A stretch of DNA of 64,000 nucleotides from Fallopia convolvulus (lineage: Eukaryota; Streptophyta; Magnoliopsida; Caryophyllales; Polygonaceae): the NCBI GenBank assembly GCA_964016875.1, contig OZ024736.1, positions 40,704,707-40,768,706 on the forward strand, written 5' to 3'. How positions within the stretch are numbered: position 1 is the first letter of the stretch; each line of letters opens with the position of its first letter. Made by a program: the position numbers and the translations under genes. The notes below the pieces were generated by a model. The model had not been told where the DNA came from and did no database searches. It worked only from the letters and a program-made list of their open reading frames with translations. Below, piece by piece: positions 1 to 11,000 of this stretch.

Positions 1-248
1 TCACAAAGCTCTCTACACCACGTATCCAAATCTACCTCGCCTTAGCGTCGACCTCGCAACATTTAGGTTTGATCTCGGAACCTCGTAGGAGGTCTAGGTG
101 TAATTCTTAAAGTTGTTCATTGATCTCATAGGTGTGTAACCTCGTTATTTGGGGAAAAAGTCATAAATAAAGGAGCAAGTGTTTGCACTCAAATATAATA
201 ATCTTATTTCTTGTCTCGTAGCGAACCTCGTTATTTCGGATTTCATCA
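1..248 (+). repeat. 5' LTR of element 1, 3' part only
   Basis: Matches 13102-13349 of the 3' LTR without gaps and ends in TTTCATCA directly before the primer site. It contains an AATAAA signal at 166-171. The missing part is off the left edge. Confidence 0.95.
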
Positions 249-249
249 C

Positions 250-266
250 TGGCGCCGTCTGTGGGA
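250..266 (+). promoter_or_regulatory. Primer binding site of element 1
   Basis: TGGCGCCGTCTGTGGGA lies one base after the LTR. The first nine bases agree with the tRNA-Asp type primer sites of many plant Ty3/gypsy elements, but the rest diverges, so the primer tRNA is not settled. Element 2 has the same sequence at 20541. Confidence 0.7.
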
Positions 267-331
267 ACCTCTTCATCCTAAGCAGCTCCCCATTTTTTAG
301 TGCAAACCTTGATTCCTAAAACCCCCTCAAA

Positions 332-1360
332 ATGGCTTGTCCAAACAATTTCTTCCCTCAACATCCCGACAATATGGCCGAGACCCCTCCATGGGCGACG
401 GCAGGTCCGTCAGGGTACCCTTTTGTGGTCCAGCCAGGCTGGACATACAACATCCCACAAAACCCATACCCGTTCCAGGGGTACGAACAGGGTGGCGCCC
501 CTTTCAACCAGTATCCCTATCCGGGGTACGGGCAGTACCAACCGGGCCAAGCTCCCCCATACGCCCCGATTCCTCCCCAGGGGCAGCCTCACTCCGAGTA
601 CGTGCCCGCATATGTCCCGGGCTACACCCCGGGGCAGGAGGCGCCCACGAGCGGATCTACCACGGAGAGGCCCTCCCGAGATCCAATGCAGATCTCGCGA
701 TCCCGTTCGCGGCGTACAGAAAGGCGCGACATGGAGCTGTCCGAGACGGCGGCAAGCGCGCCACGCCCTCTGGCGAGGTCAAAGTCGAAGTCTGCTCGCC
801 CATCCGTCGAGAGTGGGTACAGGAATCCCTTCGTACCCGAAATCCAAGTGGCACACGTGCCCAAAGGCTTCCATTGGCCACAAATGGGACTTTACGACGG
901 CACGGCCGACCCCGAGGACCACATAAAACACTACGCCGTCCAGATGAACGTCAACTCTTACAATGACGCCATTTTCTGTCGGATCTTTCCGACCACTCTG
1001 GACAAGGCGGCAATGACGTGGTTCACCAGCCTTAAGGTCGAGTCGATAGCCTCGTTTTCCCAGCTATGCGAGTCCTTCGTCGGGCACTTCAACGGCTCGA
1101 GGAAGCGCAAGAAGAACATGCGCGATCTCCGTGGCATCGAGCAGGGGAAAAACGAGAAGCTGGGTACCTTTTTTACGAGGTTCACCACCGCGGTCGCTGA
1201 GATCGCGCAGATCGACGAGGCCTCGGTCCGCGACATCCTCATGGGCAACCTTCGCCAGGGGGATTTCAAATGTCGCATTTTCCTCAAAAATCCGACCACG
1301 TATGAGAGCCTGTGTGCTCGGATCACGGCACAGGTCTACGCCGAGGACGCTGCCAGCTAG
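332..1360 (+). CDS. Gag polyprotein region of element 1
   Basis: Structural Gag of a Tat retrotransposon, forming the cytoplasmic particle around the element RNA. It begins MACPNNFF at the first ATG after the primer site. The first 110 residues are rich in Pro, Tyr, Gly and Gln. A basic Arg/Ser stretch follows, then the conserved retrotransposon Gag core (AAMTWFTSLK, then a SFVGHFNGSRKRKKNM segment and a helical tail). No CCHC zinc knuckle is visible; an Asn-rich, Arg-containing stretch after the stop (about 1480-1560) may take over RNA binding. The frame ends at TAG 1358-1360, where element 2 has the sense codon CAG. The following pol is in the same frame, so this looks like a nonsense change in a single gag-pol frame, though programmed readthrough cannot be excluded. 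Confidence 0.9.
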   Translation: MACPNNFFPQHPDNMAETPPWATAGPSGYPFVVQPGWTYNIPQNPYPFQGYEQGGAPFNQYPYPGYGQYQPGQAPPYAPIPPQGQPHSEYVPAYVPGYTPGQEAPTSGSTTERPSRDPMQISRSRSRRTERRDMELSETAASAPRPLARSKSKSARPSVESGYRNPFVPEIQVAHVPKGFHWPQMGLYDGTADPEDHIKHYAVQMNVNSYNDAIFCRIFPTTLDKAAMTWFTSLKVESIASFSQLCESFVGHFNGSRKRKKNMRDLRGIEQGKNEKLGTFFTRFTTAVAEIAQIDEASVRDILMGNLRQGDFKCRIFLKNPTTYESLCARITAQVYAEDAAS

Positions 1361-4300
1361 AGCTCGCGACCGAGGACCGACAAGGAAATCGTAACCGAGG
1401 CTAAGGGAAAGGCTAAAGTGGCTGCGCCGGCCGCGAGGGACGCGTACATGACGCAAACTCACGACCGGCGTGCCGATTACAAAAGCAACAACAACAAAAG
1501 CAACAACAATAACAGAGGCAACAACGACAATAGAAACAACAACCGCTACGACAACCATGGCGGTGGGGGTTGGAGCTGCTTCGGCGGGAAGCCACGGGGT
1601 TACAAAGGCAAAGGTGGCCCCGCCTACAACCCAAATGAGAAAAAGCGCGCCAACCCCGCGTCGGGGGCCAACCTCGTGCAGCAGGAACCAACCAGGCCCC
1701 GACCAAGCAACGCAGAACAACAAGCTCCGACAAGGCAGTCGTGCTCCGAACAAGCCGCGGCGCCCGATGGGTACATCAATACCATCTCGGGCGGACCCTC
1801 GCTGGCGGGCTCGAGCCAGGCGGAGAGGAAAAGATACGCAAGGGCGAGTCACCATGAGCCCTCGGTATACAGCGTGACACAAACCTCGCGGTCCCACGTG
1901 GGTATGGCCTTCACGACAGAAGACGCCGAAGGGCTTCATATGCCCCACTCCGACCCCCTGGTGATACACGCTCAGTTGGGCTCGAAGATAGTGAAGCGAA
2001 TACTGGTGGACACGGGTTCCTCCGTGGACATCATGTACTTCGGCGCTTTCGAGCAGCTCGGGATCTCCGCGACATCCTTAAGGCCCTACGCTGGGAAGCT
2101 CACCTCCTTCTCAAGGAACGAGGTCGATGTCGCTGGTCTCATAGACCTTTGGATGACCCTCGGTACTGGCCCGGCAACGAGAGCCGAGGTAATAGAGTTT
2201 ACGGTGGTGCACCTGCCCTCGGCCTACAACGCAATCATCGGGAGAGTCTCCTTGATGAAATTCCAGGCGGTTGTCTCCATCTACCACCTGAAAATGAAGT
2301 TCCCCACCAACGTGGGTGTCGGAGAGGTGAAAGGCAACCAAGAAGAGGGCCGCGTCTGCTACATGACCTCGGCTAAGCAAAAATGCCCTGTGTTCATGGT
2401 GGAGACTTCGGGTGAAGCGGACCTCGAGGTCCGGGACTTCACAATACCCACTCCCGAGGCAGAAAGAAGGGTGATTACCCCCTTCGAGAACAAATCTGAG
2501 AAGATCTACCTCGGGGGTTGCCTTACTGGGAATGCGGCAGCGTCACTAGAAGCCCTGCTTGTTGGGTCCCGCGACGTATTCGCCTGGACTGCAAAAGATC
2601 TCCGAGGTGTGCCTCGGACCCTGGCCCAGTACTCCCTGAACATCGACGTCGCCGTTCGTCCTGTGGTGCAGCGTCGAAGGAAAATGAACGAAGAAAGGGC
2701 AACCGCCGCAAATGAAGAGGTGGCCAAGCTGCTGGCCGCAGATTTCATACGCGAAGTCCAGTATCCGAAATGGCTGTCCAATGTCGTTTTGGTCAAAAAG
2801 GCCAGCGGCAAGTGGCGAATGTGTGTAGACTTCAAAGACCTCAACAAGGCATGCCCCAAAGACAGCTACCCCCTTCCCTCGATCGACGCACTTGTAGATT
2901 CGACCGCTGGGCATGAGGTCTTGAGTTTCCTCGACGCCTACTCGGGGTACAACCAGATCTCGATGAATCCCCGTGACGAGGAAGAAACATCCTTTATCAC
3001 CCAGCGGGGGACATATTGTTATAAGGTCATGCCGTTTGGCCTCAAGAACGCGGGAGCCACATTCCAACGCCTCGTCGATCGGATTTTTAAAGATCACCTG
3101 GACAGGAACGTATCCGCCTACGTCGACGACATCGTGGTACGAAGCAAGGGCCCCGAGGAGCACCTGGCTGACCTCGCCGAGGTTTTCACCACCCTCGGAC
3201 ACCACCAGCTCAGCCTGAACCCCGAGAAGTGCATTTTTGGCGTGTCCTCGGGAAAGTTTTTGGGATTCATGATCAGCGAGCGCGGGATCGACGTCAACCC
3301 CGCCAAAATAGAATCTATCCTCAGAATGAGGTCTCCCCGATCTCGTACCGAGGTACAAAGACTCAACGACGCTGTAAACTACTTGGGGAGGTTTTGCTCC
3401 CGCCTAGCAGACAAGTCCCTCCCATTCTTCGCCGCCCTCAAAAAGAACGACAAGTTCGTCTGGGACGAAAGACTCGAGACAGCCTTCTCTGAGTTAAAAA
3501 CCTTCCTCACCAAGCTCCCCACCTTGTCACCTCCACGCGCGGGCGAAGATTTGCAACTGTATGTGGCGGTGAGTCCCGAGACCGTCAGCGCGGTGCTCAC
3601 AAGAGAGGCCATGCACCCGGTATACTTTGTGAGCCGCGTGCTCCAGCCCGCGGAGCAGAGATACTCCCCGACAGAGAAGATGGCGCTGGCTGTGGTGACC
3701 GCCGCGAGGCGACTACGCCCATACTTCCACGCACATCCCATCCAGGTTCTCTCAGACCTCCCACTCCGCAAAATTCTGCATCAGCCCGCTCTCTCCGGAC
3801 GTATGACCAAGTTGGCCGTCGAGCTCTCCGAGTTCGATATCAATTATCTTCCGAGAACCGCGATGAAGGGACAAGCCCTCGCCGACTTTATGGTGGAGGT
3901 CACCTTCCCCGAGACAGACAGAAGCTCGGACGAATGGAAAGTATTCGTTGACGGCTCACGATGTGACGCCGGTGGCGGGGCCGGGGTGTTCCTCGCTGAA
4001 CCCTCAATCGAGACGGAGTATGCTCTCAACTTTGCCTTTGATGCCACCAACAACGACGCCGAGTATGAGGCCATGATCGTCGGGATCGAAATGGCGCTAC
4101 TCAACGGGGCCCGCAAAATCAAGGTCTACACAGATTCCGAATTGGTGGCGCGACAACTCAACGGCCAATACGACACCAGAACAGGTTTTCTGCCCGCTTA
4201 CCGAGCAAAAGTCAAAGCCTTGGTTTCGTGCCTCGAAACTTTCGCGGTGGAATCAATCCCGCGGACCTCAAACACCAAGGCGGATGCCCTCGCCAGGTTA

Positions 4301-5599
4301 GGCTCCGCACTTCCCTTGGATGTGGGAAACCGCGTCATGGTGGAGAGAAAGCTCTCACGAAGCGCAGATAGCGAGGTCATGTCCATAATGACCGAGGACT
4401 GGAGGTTCCCGGTGACGAGGTACATCCTCCCAGAGGACCCCGCGCTGGCCAGAAAATTAAAAATGCAAGCCGCCCGCTACTGCGTCGTCGGCGTGCTTTA
4501 TCGCCAGGGCTACGTTGAGCCTAACCTGCTGTGCATACCGCCCGAGGACACGGACCACGTCCTCTACGAGGCCCATGAGGGAGTTTGTGGGGGACACCCG
4601 GGATGGAGGTCTTTGGCACACAAAATTGTCCATTTGGGGTACTTCTGGCCCACTCTCCGACAAGACGCAAGAGCTTACGTCCAAAAGTGCGTCGGATGCC
4701 AGAAACACGGGAACATCCAACACACCCCGACGGCTCCCCTCCGCAGCATTCACGCGCCATGCCCATTCGCAATGTGGGGAATGGACATTCTAGGCCCATT
4801 TCCTAAGGCCGCGGGCCAAGTGCAATACATTTTGGTCATCGTGGACTACTTCACGAAGTGGATCGAAGCACAGGCAATGACAAAAATCACCGGGGCAAAG
4901 GTCTGCGAGTTCCTGTGGAAAAACCTCGTCTGCCGTTTCGGTGTTCCCATGACAATCATGACCGACCATGGCCCCCAATTCGACTGCGAAGAAACTCGGA
5001 CTTTTTGCTCTGAGCTGGGCATCAACCTCAAATTCTCCTCCGTGGCTCACCCCCAATCCAATGGCCAGGTAGAGAACGTTAATGCCAGCATCTTGACAGA
5101 CCTCAAGAAGCGTCTGGGCATGGCACAAGGCTGTGGGGCCGAATTACTTCCCCTCGTCCTCTGGACGTACCGCACGACCTCGCGCCGCGCAACGGGCGAG
5201 ACCCCCTTTGCTCTTACGTACGGGGCGGAAGCCCTCGTTCCCGTAGAAACCCTAATTCCATCAGCAAGGGTGTATAACTTCGACGAGAAAGAAAACGAGG
5301 CCAACCTCAGAATCGAACTGCAGTTCCGGGATGAAATCCGCGAGGTGGAGGACCTGCGCTCTAGAGAATACAAGCGACGTGTCGCCATATACCACGACAA
5401 GAAGGTCAGACCTCGCCTCCTGGCCACCGGAAACCTCGTGCTAAGACGCACCGAAGGAGGAAAGTTGGACCCTAACTGGGAAGGACCCTACATCCTCGGG
5501 GAAGAAGTCGCGCCCGGGGCATTCAAACTCAGGGACGACGAGGGGCGCACGCTGAGCAAAACGTGGAACGTCGCACGACTCAAAAAATATTACATGTAG
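1361..5599 (+). CDS. Pol polyprotein (PR-RT-RNaseH-aRNaseH-INT) of element 1
   Basis: Enzymes for reverse transcription and integration. Seen in order: Asn-rich Gag tail; aspartic protease with VDTGSS near 2006-2023; reverse transcriptase with the YVDD active site at 3119-3130; Ty3-type RNase H (about 3550-3890); a second archaeal-type RNase H starting FVDGSRCDAG near 3945 and closing with a KADALARL segment near 4280; integrase with an HHCC zinc finger (about 4575-4700, ending CVGCQKH), then the catalytic Asp in GMDILG, the second in TDHGPQF and the Glu in NGQVEN. It ends KKYYM-stop. Open throughout, but relative to element 2 it lacks a few codons near 4425 and 4495 between the second RNase H and the integrase, so activity is uncertain. 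It has no ATG of its own and depends on passing the 1358 TAG. Confidence 0.95.
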   Translation, partial: SSRPRTDKEIVTEAKGKAKVAAPAARDAYMTQTHDRRADYKSNNNKSNNNNRGNNDNRNNNRYDNHGGGGWSCFGGKPRGYKGKGGPAYNPNEKKRANPASGANLVQQEPTRPRPSNAEQQAPTRQSCSEQAAAPDGYINTISGGPSLAGSSQAERKRYARASHHEPSVYSVTQTSRSHVGMAFTTEDAEGLHMPHSDPLVIHAQLGSKIVKRILVDTGSSVDIMYFGAFEQLGISATSLRPYAGKLTSFSRNEVDVAGLIDLWMTLGTGPATRAEVIEFTVVHLPSAYNAIIGRVSLMKFQAVVSIYHLKMKFPTNVGVGEVKGNQEEGRVCYMTSAKQKCPVFMVETSGEADLEVRDFTIPTPEAERRVITPFENKSEKIYLGGCLTGNAAASLEALLVGSRDVFAWTAKDLRGVPRTLAQYSLNIDVAVRPVVQRRRKMNEERATAANEEVAKLLAADFIREVQYPKWLSNVVLVKKASGKWRMCVDFKDLNKACPKDSYPLPSIDALVDSTAGHEVLSFLDAYSGYNQISMNPRDEEETSFITQRGTYCYKVMPFGLKNAGATFQRLVDRIFKDHLDRNVSAYVDDIVVRSKGPEEHLADLAEVFTTLGHHQLSLNPEKCIFGVSSGKFLGFMISERGIDVNPAKIESILRMRSPRSRTEVQRLNDAVNYLGRFCSRLADKSLPFFAALKKNDKFVWDERLETAFSELKTFLTKLPTLSPPRAGEDLQLYVAVSPETVSAVLTREAMHPVYFVSRVLQPAEQRYSPTEKMALAVVTAARRLRPYFHAHPIQVLSDLPLRKILHQPALSGRMTKLAVELSEFDINYLPRTAMKGQALADFMVEVTFPETDRSSDEWKVFVDGSRCDAGGGAGVFLAEPSIETEYALNFAFDATNNDAEYEAMIVGIEMALLNGARKIKVYTDSELVARQLNGQYDTRTGFLPAYRAKVKALVSCLETFAVESIPRTSNTKADALARLGSALPLDVGNRVMVERKLSRSADSEVMSIMTEDWRFPVTRYILPEDPALARKLKMQAARYCVVGVLYRQGYVEPNLLCIPPEDTDHVLYEAHEGVCGGHPGWRSLAHKIVHLGYFWPTLRQDARAYVQKCVGCQKHGNIQHTPTAPLRSIHAPCPFAMWGMDILGPFPKAAGQVQYILVIVDYFTKWIEAQAMTKITGAKVCEFLWKNLVCRFGVPMTIMTDHGPQFDCEETRTFCSELGINLKFSSVAHPQSNGQVENVNASILTDLKKRLGMAQGCGAELLPLVLWTYRTTSRRATGETPFALTYGAEALVPVETLIPSARVYNFDEKENEANLRIELQFRDEIREVEDLRSREYKRRVAIYHDKKVRPRLLATGNLVLRRTEGGKLDPNWEGPYILGEEVAPGAFKLRDDEGRTLSKTWNVARLKKYYM

Positions 5600-5659
5600 A
5601 CGCTCGAAACCCCGTTGTTCACCACAGTGGGTAAATAAAGGATTGCAGGCTTTTCTAAA

Positions 5660-8055
5660 AACACTCCCTCGTTGAGAAATTCCACCCCTCGCTTCACGCT
5701 TGGGGTTGGAGAATCTCGTTGAAAAATTCCACCCCTCGCTTCCCACTCGGGGTTGGAGAATCTCGTTGAAAAAATTCCACCCCTCGCTTCCCGCTTGGGG
5801 TTGGAGAATCTCATTGAAAAATTCCACCCCTCGCTTCCCGCTTGGGGTTGGAGAATCTCGTTGAAAAAAAATCCACCCCTCGCTTCCCGCTTGGGGTTGG
5901 AGAATCTCGTTGAAAAATTCCACCCCTCGCTTCCCGCTTGGGGTTGGAGAATCTCGTTGAAAAAATTCCACCCCTCGCTTCCCGCTCGGGGTTGGAGAAT
6001 CTCGTTGAAAAATTTCCACCCCTCGCTTCCCGCTTGGGGTTGGAGAATCTCGTTGAAAAATTCCACCCCTCGCTTCCCGCTTGGGGTTGGAGAATCTCGT
6101 TGAAAAAATTCCACCCCTCGCTTCCCGCTTGGGGTTGGAGAATCTCGTTGAAAAATTCCACCCCTCGCTTCCCGCTTGGGGTTGGAGAATCTCGTTGAAA
6201 AATTCCATCCCTCGCTTCCCGCTTGGGGTTGGAGAATCTCGTTGAAAAAATTCCACCCTTCGCTTCCCGCTTGGGGTTGGAGAATCTCGTTGAAAAATTC
6301 CACCCCTCGCTTCACGCTTGGGGTTGGAAAATCTCGTTGAAAAAATTCCACCCCTCTCTTCCCGCTTGGGGTTGGAGAATCTCGTTGAAAAAAATCCACC
6401 CCTCGCTTCCCGCTTGGGGTTGGAGAATCTCGTTGAAAAATTCCACCCCTCGCTTCCCGCTTGGGGTTGGAGAATCTCGTTGAGAAATTCCACCCCTCGC
6501 TTCACGCTTGGGGTTGGAAAATCTCGTTGAAAAAATTCCACCCCTCTCTTCCCGCTTGGGGTTGGAGAATCTCGTTGAAAAAATTCCACCCCTCGCTTCC
6601 CGCTTGGGGTTGGAGAATCTCGTTGAAAAATTCCACCCCTCGCTTCCCGCTTGGGGTCGGAGAATCTCGTTGAGAAATTCCACCCCTCGCTTCCTGCTTG
6701 GGGTTGGAGAATCTCGTTGAAAAATGCCACCCCTCGCTTCCCGCTTGGAGTTGGAGAATCTCGTTGAGAAATGTCACCCCTCGCTTCACGCTTGGGGTTG
6801 GAGAATCTCGTTGAAAAAAAAATTCCACCCCTCGCTTCCCGCTTGGGGTTGGAGAATCTCGTTGAAAAATTCCACCCCTCGCTTCCCGCTTGGGGTTGGA
6901 GAATCTCGTTGAGAAATTCCACCCCTCGCTTCACGCTTGGGGTTGGAAAATCTCGTTGAAAAAAATCCACCCCTCGCTTCCCGCTTGGGGTTGGGAAATC
7001 TCGTTGAAAAAATTCCACCCCTCGCTTCCCGCTTGGGGTTGGAGAATCTCGTTGAAAAATTCCACCCTCGCTTCCCGCTTGGGGTTGGAGAATCTCGTTG
7101 AAAAAAATTCCACCCCTCGCTTCCCGCTTGGGGTTGGAGAATCTCGTTGAGAAATGCCACCCCTCGCTTCCCGCTTGGGGTTGGAGAATCTCGTTGAAAA
7201 AATTCCACCCCTCGCTTCCTGCTTGGGGTTGGAGAATCTCGTTGAAAAATGCCACCCCTCGCTTCCCGCTTGGAGTTGGAGAATCTCGTTGAGAAATGCC
7301 ACCCCTCGCTTCACGCTTGGGGTTGGAGAATCTCGTTGAAAAAAAAATTCCACCCCTCGCTTCCCGCTTGGGGTTGGAGAATCTCGTTGAAAAATTCCAC
7401 CCCTCGCTTCCCGCTTGGGGTTGGAGAATCTCGTTGAGAAATTCCACCCCTCGCTTCACGCTTGGGGTTGGAAAATCTCGTTGAAAAAAATCCACCCCTC
7501 GCTTCCCGCTTGGGGTTGGGAAATCTCGTTGAAAAAATTCCACCCCTCGCTTCCCGCTTGGGGTTGGAGAATCTCGTTGAAAAATTCCACCCTCGCTTCC
7601 CGCTTGGGGTTGGAGAATCTCGTTGAAAAAAATTCCACCCCTCGCTTCCCGCTTGGGGTTGGAGAATCTCGTTGAGAAATGCCACCCCTCGCTTCCCGCT
7701 TGGGGTTGGAGAATCTCGTTGAAAAAATTCCACCCCTCGCTTCACGCTTGGGGTTGGAGAATCTCGTTGAAAAAAAATTCCACCCCTCGCTTCCCGCTTG
7801 GGGTTGGAGAATCTCGTTTAAAAATTCCACCCCTCGCTTCCCGCTTGGGGTTGGAGAATCTCGTTGAGAAATTCCACCCCTCGCTTCACGCTTGGGGTTG
7901 GAAAATCTCGTTGAAAAAATTCCACCCCTCGCTGCCCGCTTGGGGTTGGAGAATCTCGTTGAAAAAATTCCACCCCTCGCTTCCCGCTTGGGGTTGAAGA
8001 GTCTCGTTGAAGATTCCCACCCCTCACTCCCCGCTCGGGGTTGGAAAGTATCGTG
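5660..8055. repeat. Tandem minisatellite array, ~48-bp unit, about 50 copies
   Basis: Unit core CCACCCCTCGCTTCCCGCTT, then GGGGTTGGAGAATCTCGTTG and a run of 3-8 A. The A-run varies, so spacing is 47-51 bp. CCACCCC and GGGGTTGG can pair across the GC-rich middle, giving a short hairpin per unit. It starts 60 bp after the pol stop. Variants reveal higher-order copies: the marks GGAGTTGG (6747/7272), CCACCCTCG (7061/7586) and GGGAAATCTC (6993/7518) all recur at exactly 525 bp, and CCCCTCTCTTCC recurs at 190 bp (6349/6539). The minus strand lacks stops in all three frames, so long open frames across it are not genes. Confidence 0.97.
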
Positions 8056-11000
8056 ACACGAACGAGGTTCGCAGATGACCATTTTTTAGGTTGGGACGAA
8101 CTTCCACAAAAACGAGGTCCGAACGGAGGCTCACGACCTCGCCACAGGACTACAACGCCTGGTGTGGTCCGAGCCCCACAGAAGATGTGACACTCAAACC
8201 ATGGGGTTGGACGGATAAGGAATATGCAAGAAAGTCTAAAGCAAACAAGCATAAGAAAAGAAAATGACGAAGGGCACAGACCAAAAACAGATGTTTTAAT
8301 TACAGACCCCGTAGGGTCACCCAAACAAAAAAAGAGGAGAAAGAAGGATGTAAGATCAATGGTCTCAACCTCGGAACCTGTAAGATCAATGGTCTTAGGG
8401 GTTTCGGCGGAGCCAGACAAGGCCTCAGTAGGAGCAGTTTCAGCAGGAGCAAGCTCAGCAGGGGCAGCGGAAGAAAGAGGCGCGGGCGCGCTGGTCGCAG
8501 GCTGAGGTCCCGTGGAGGTTAACTCCGGGTTCCCCCCAACAAGCTCTACCTTGGGTGGCGCAACGCTGGACACAGTCCCGTCCTCGTTGAGGAAGAACTC
8601 GCATTCCCCCTCGGGATCCGTCGACCCCAGCTCCCCCATGGTTTCATTGTAGTTGGGGTTGAAGAAGATGATCTGGGGGTTGAGGTGCCCATACTTGGCC
8701 ACCGCCTGCTTTACGCCCATACGGACGGCCTGGTGGAACATCGTCCTCACACTCTCCACCAGCTCCGCCTTGTACTCCTCCGAGTCCACATACCTGGGAC
8801 CCGCGACCTCGACTTCCTTGTTGAGTTCAACAATACGCCCCTCGAGGCGCCTGATCTCCTCCTCGTCCCTCAGGAACTCCGCCTCCTTTGCCTTGTAGAA
8901 CTCATGCTCAGCGGAGAGCTTACCTCGAAGCCCGTCAACCTCGCTCCGCAGAACCTCAGCCTCGCCCCTCGCCCTCTTCTCCCCTTCCCTCGCCGCCTTC
9001 ACCTCCTCCCTTGTCGCGGCCTCCGCGGCCTCAACCCGCTTCTTGGCCGCAGCCTCCGCGGCCTTAGACGACTCCGCGACCTCGGCCAACTCCTTGGCCT
9101 GTCGCTCGCACACCTCGCTGCGGGCCCGAAGCGCGGCCTCCATCTTGTCCATCCTCGAATGAAGAAGGACGATGCGACTTCGGTTGTAATTGTCAAAAAA
9201 GGTGTGCTGCAGGTTCACAGAAGGATAAGAAAAGAAACAAGAAAGAAACAAGAAAGAGACAAGAATCAAACACACGAAAACAAAAAAGAAAGAAGAGGCT
9301 TACCATGGCCGAATACCGAGCGGCTTCGTCGTCAAGCGCTGCCTCAGTGAGGTTGTTGGCCCACGCGACCTCCTCCTTGTAATCTCCCCGGGCCCAGTCC
9401 AGCGGGCCCCCCCTGATGGGTCCGGGACAATGAAACCTGGCAGGGTGGGGGCCCGTATCCCCGCGGCTTCGCCCTTCGAAGTTGAAGGCGGGAATGAGTT
9501 CCAGCTCCCGCGAGCTTCTTTTGTGGTCGCCCGACCGGGGCTTTTTCTTCTTCTCAGGGGAAGACACCGCTTCCTTCCTTTTCCGCAAGGTCTTATCGTC
9601 GGACGCCCGGGGTGGATGAGCGGTCCCCTTCGTGGTGGCCCCCTTTGGCGGAACCACATCAGGCCTTTTCTCCCCCTGGGGCGGCCCCGTGACGTCCCAC
9701 TGCGACGCCCTCGGAACGCTCCCCTTGGGCAGGGCTCCCCCTGCCGCGGCCGTTGGCGGGACAGGTCCCGGCTGCGTGGTGCCTACTCTCGTTTGCGAGC
9801 TCGGCTCGTTGATTGATATCCCCTTGAGGACCCGGGGAGCAGGGGTCTTGGAAGTAGACGTCATAGGTTGTTTCCCCTTTGACGTCGTGGTAAGAGCGTG
9901 CAGAAAGTTCACTGTCAAGAAAGAAGTAAAAAGAAAACAACAGGTTAGGACGAGGTCAGAAACGAAGGAAACGAGGTGTATGACCCCGCAAACATACAGA
10001 AAAAAAAACAATCAGGGAAATGGCGATAATAAAATACCCTCTCCGCCCTCGCGAGGAGGGAAACTGAGGCTCAGCCCGGCCCGCTCCAGCCGGTCCTGAG
10101 AAAGGTAGCGCTCGTATGGCGCCTGGTACGCTGGGGCGTACTTGGCCTTGAGCGCCTGGAACTCGGCGACCTTGTACGGGCACACGCATCTCTCGTAGTT
10201 GCCCGGTGCCACAGGGAAATTAAGATATCTCCCGCTGAGGTCTCGGACCAAAAACCATTTAGGTTTCCACGTCCCGCAGTTCGACTGGGTCGAGATGATT
10301 TTGACGTTCGGTGTGCTGAGGTTGACCAAGGAACAACGAGGTTCTCTCCTCGCCAAGACTAACGCCGACAAGTCGTTGAGATTCGGCTCGTCCAGAAGCT
10401 CACGACTCCGAATCGTGTAAGCACACAACAACCGCCAGGCGTTCGGGAACAACTGAGCGGGGCAGACACCCATGGCCCACAAGAAATCAACGATGTGCTG
10501 GGCCAGGGGCAGCCTAAAGCCCGCTTGAAGGTTGACGAGGTTCACGACCGCACACCCCTCGTAGGACGCCAGGGGCCGCCCCTCCTCCTCTGGCAGTGCC
10601 AGCTCGACTCCCTCGGGCCAGGGGAAATCTCTAGCTATGTCCGCGAGGTCACCCAGCTTTAAATCGGAGGCCACCCCCTCGGACAGGTAGGCCTCGGGGG
10701 TACTCGGAATCATGGGAATCCGTTCTCTGAGGACGACGGGAACGCCGGATACAGCATCAGTAATGTAGGTCTCGGGAAAGCTTGAGGGCACGTATGCGGC
10801 CGAAGCTGAGGCAATGGCCGCGTCCAACCTCGCCTCGACCTCAGCGGCAATGGCATCAGGAGAAGAAGAGGAAGCCATTTCAACACCAGAGTATACGCGC
10901 AGACGAGGGAAATGTGAACTGATCGAAACGGCGGAGTCGCTGGATGAGGGCTTGCTGAAGACCAACGAAGGGGAACTCGGGTTCTGGGAATCACTAGGCT

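Noticed and set aside
1064..1969. Minus-strand open frames across gag-pol of elements 1 and 2
   Set aside because: Shadows of GC-rich coding on the other strand; their residues mirror gag-pol codons and no domain is seen.
5441..7543. 700-codon open frame on the minus strand through the array
   Set aside because: The repeat unit has no stop in any minus-strand frame, and the frame only extends into pol antisense. It is a by-product of the repeat, not a gene.
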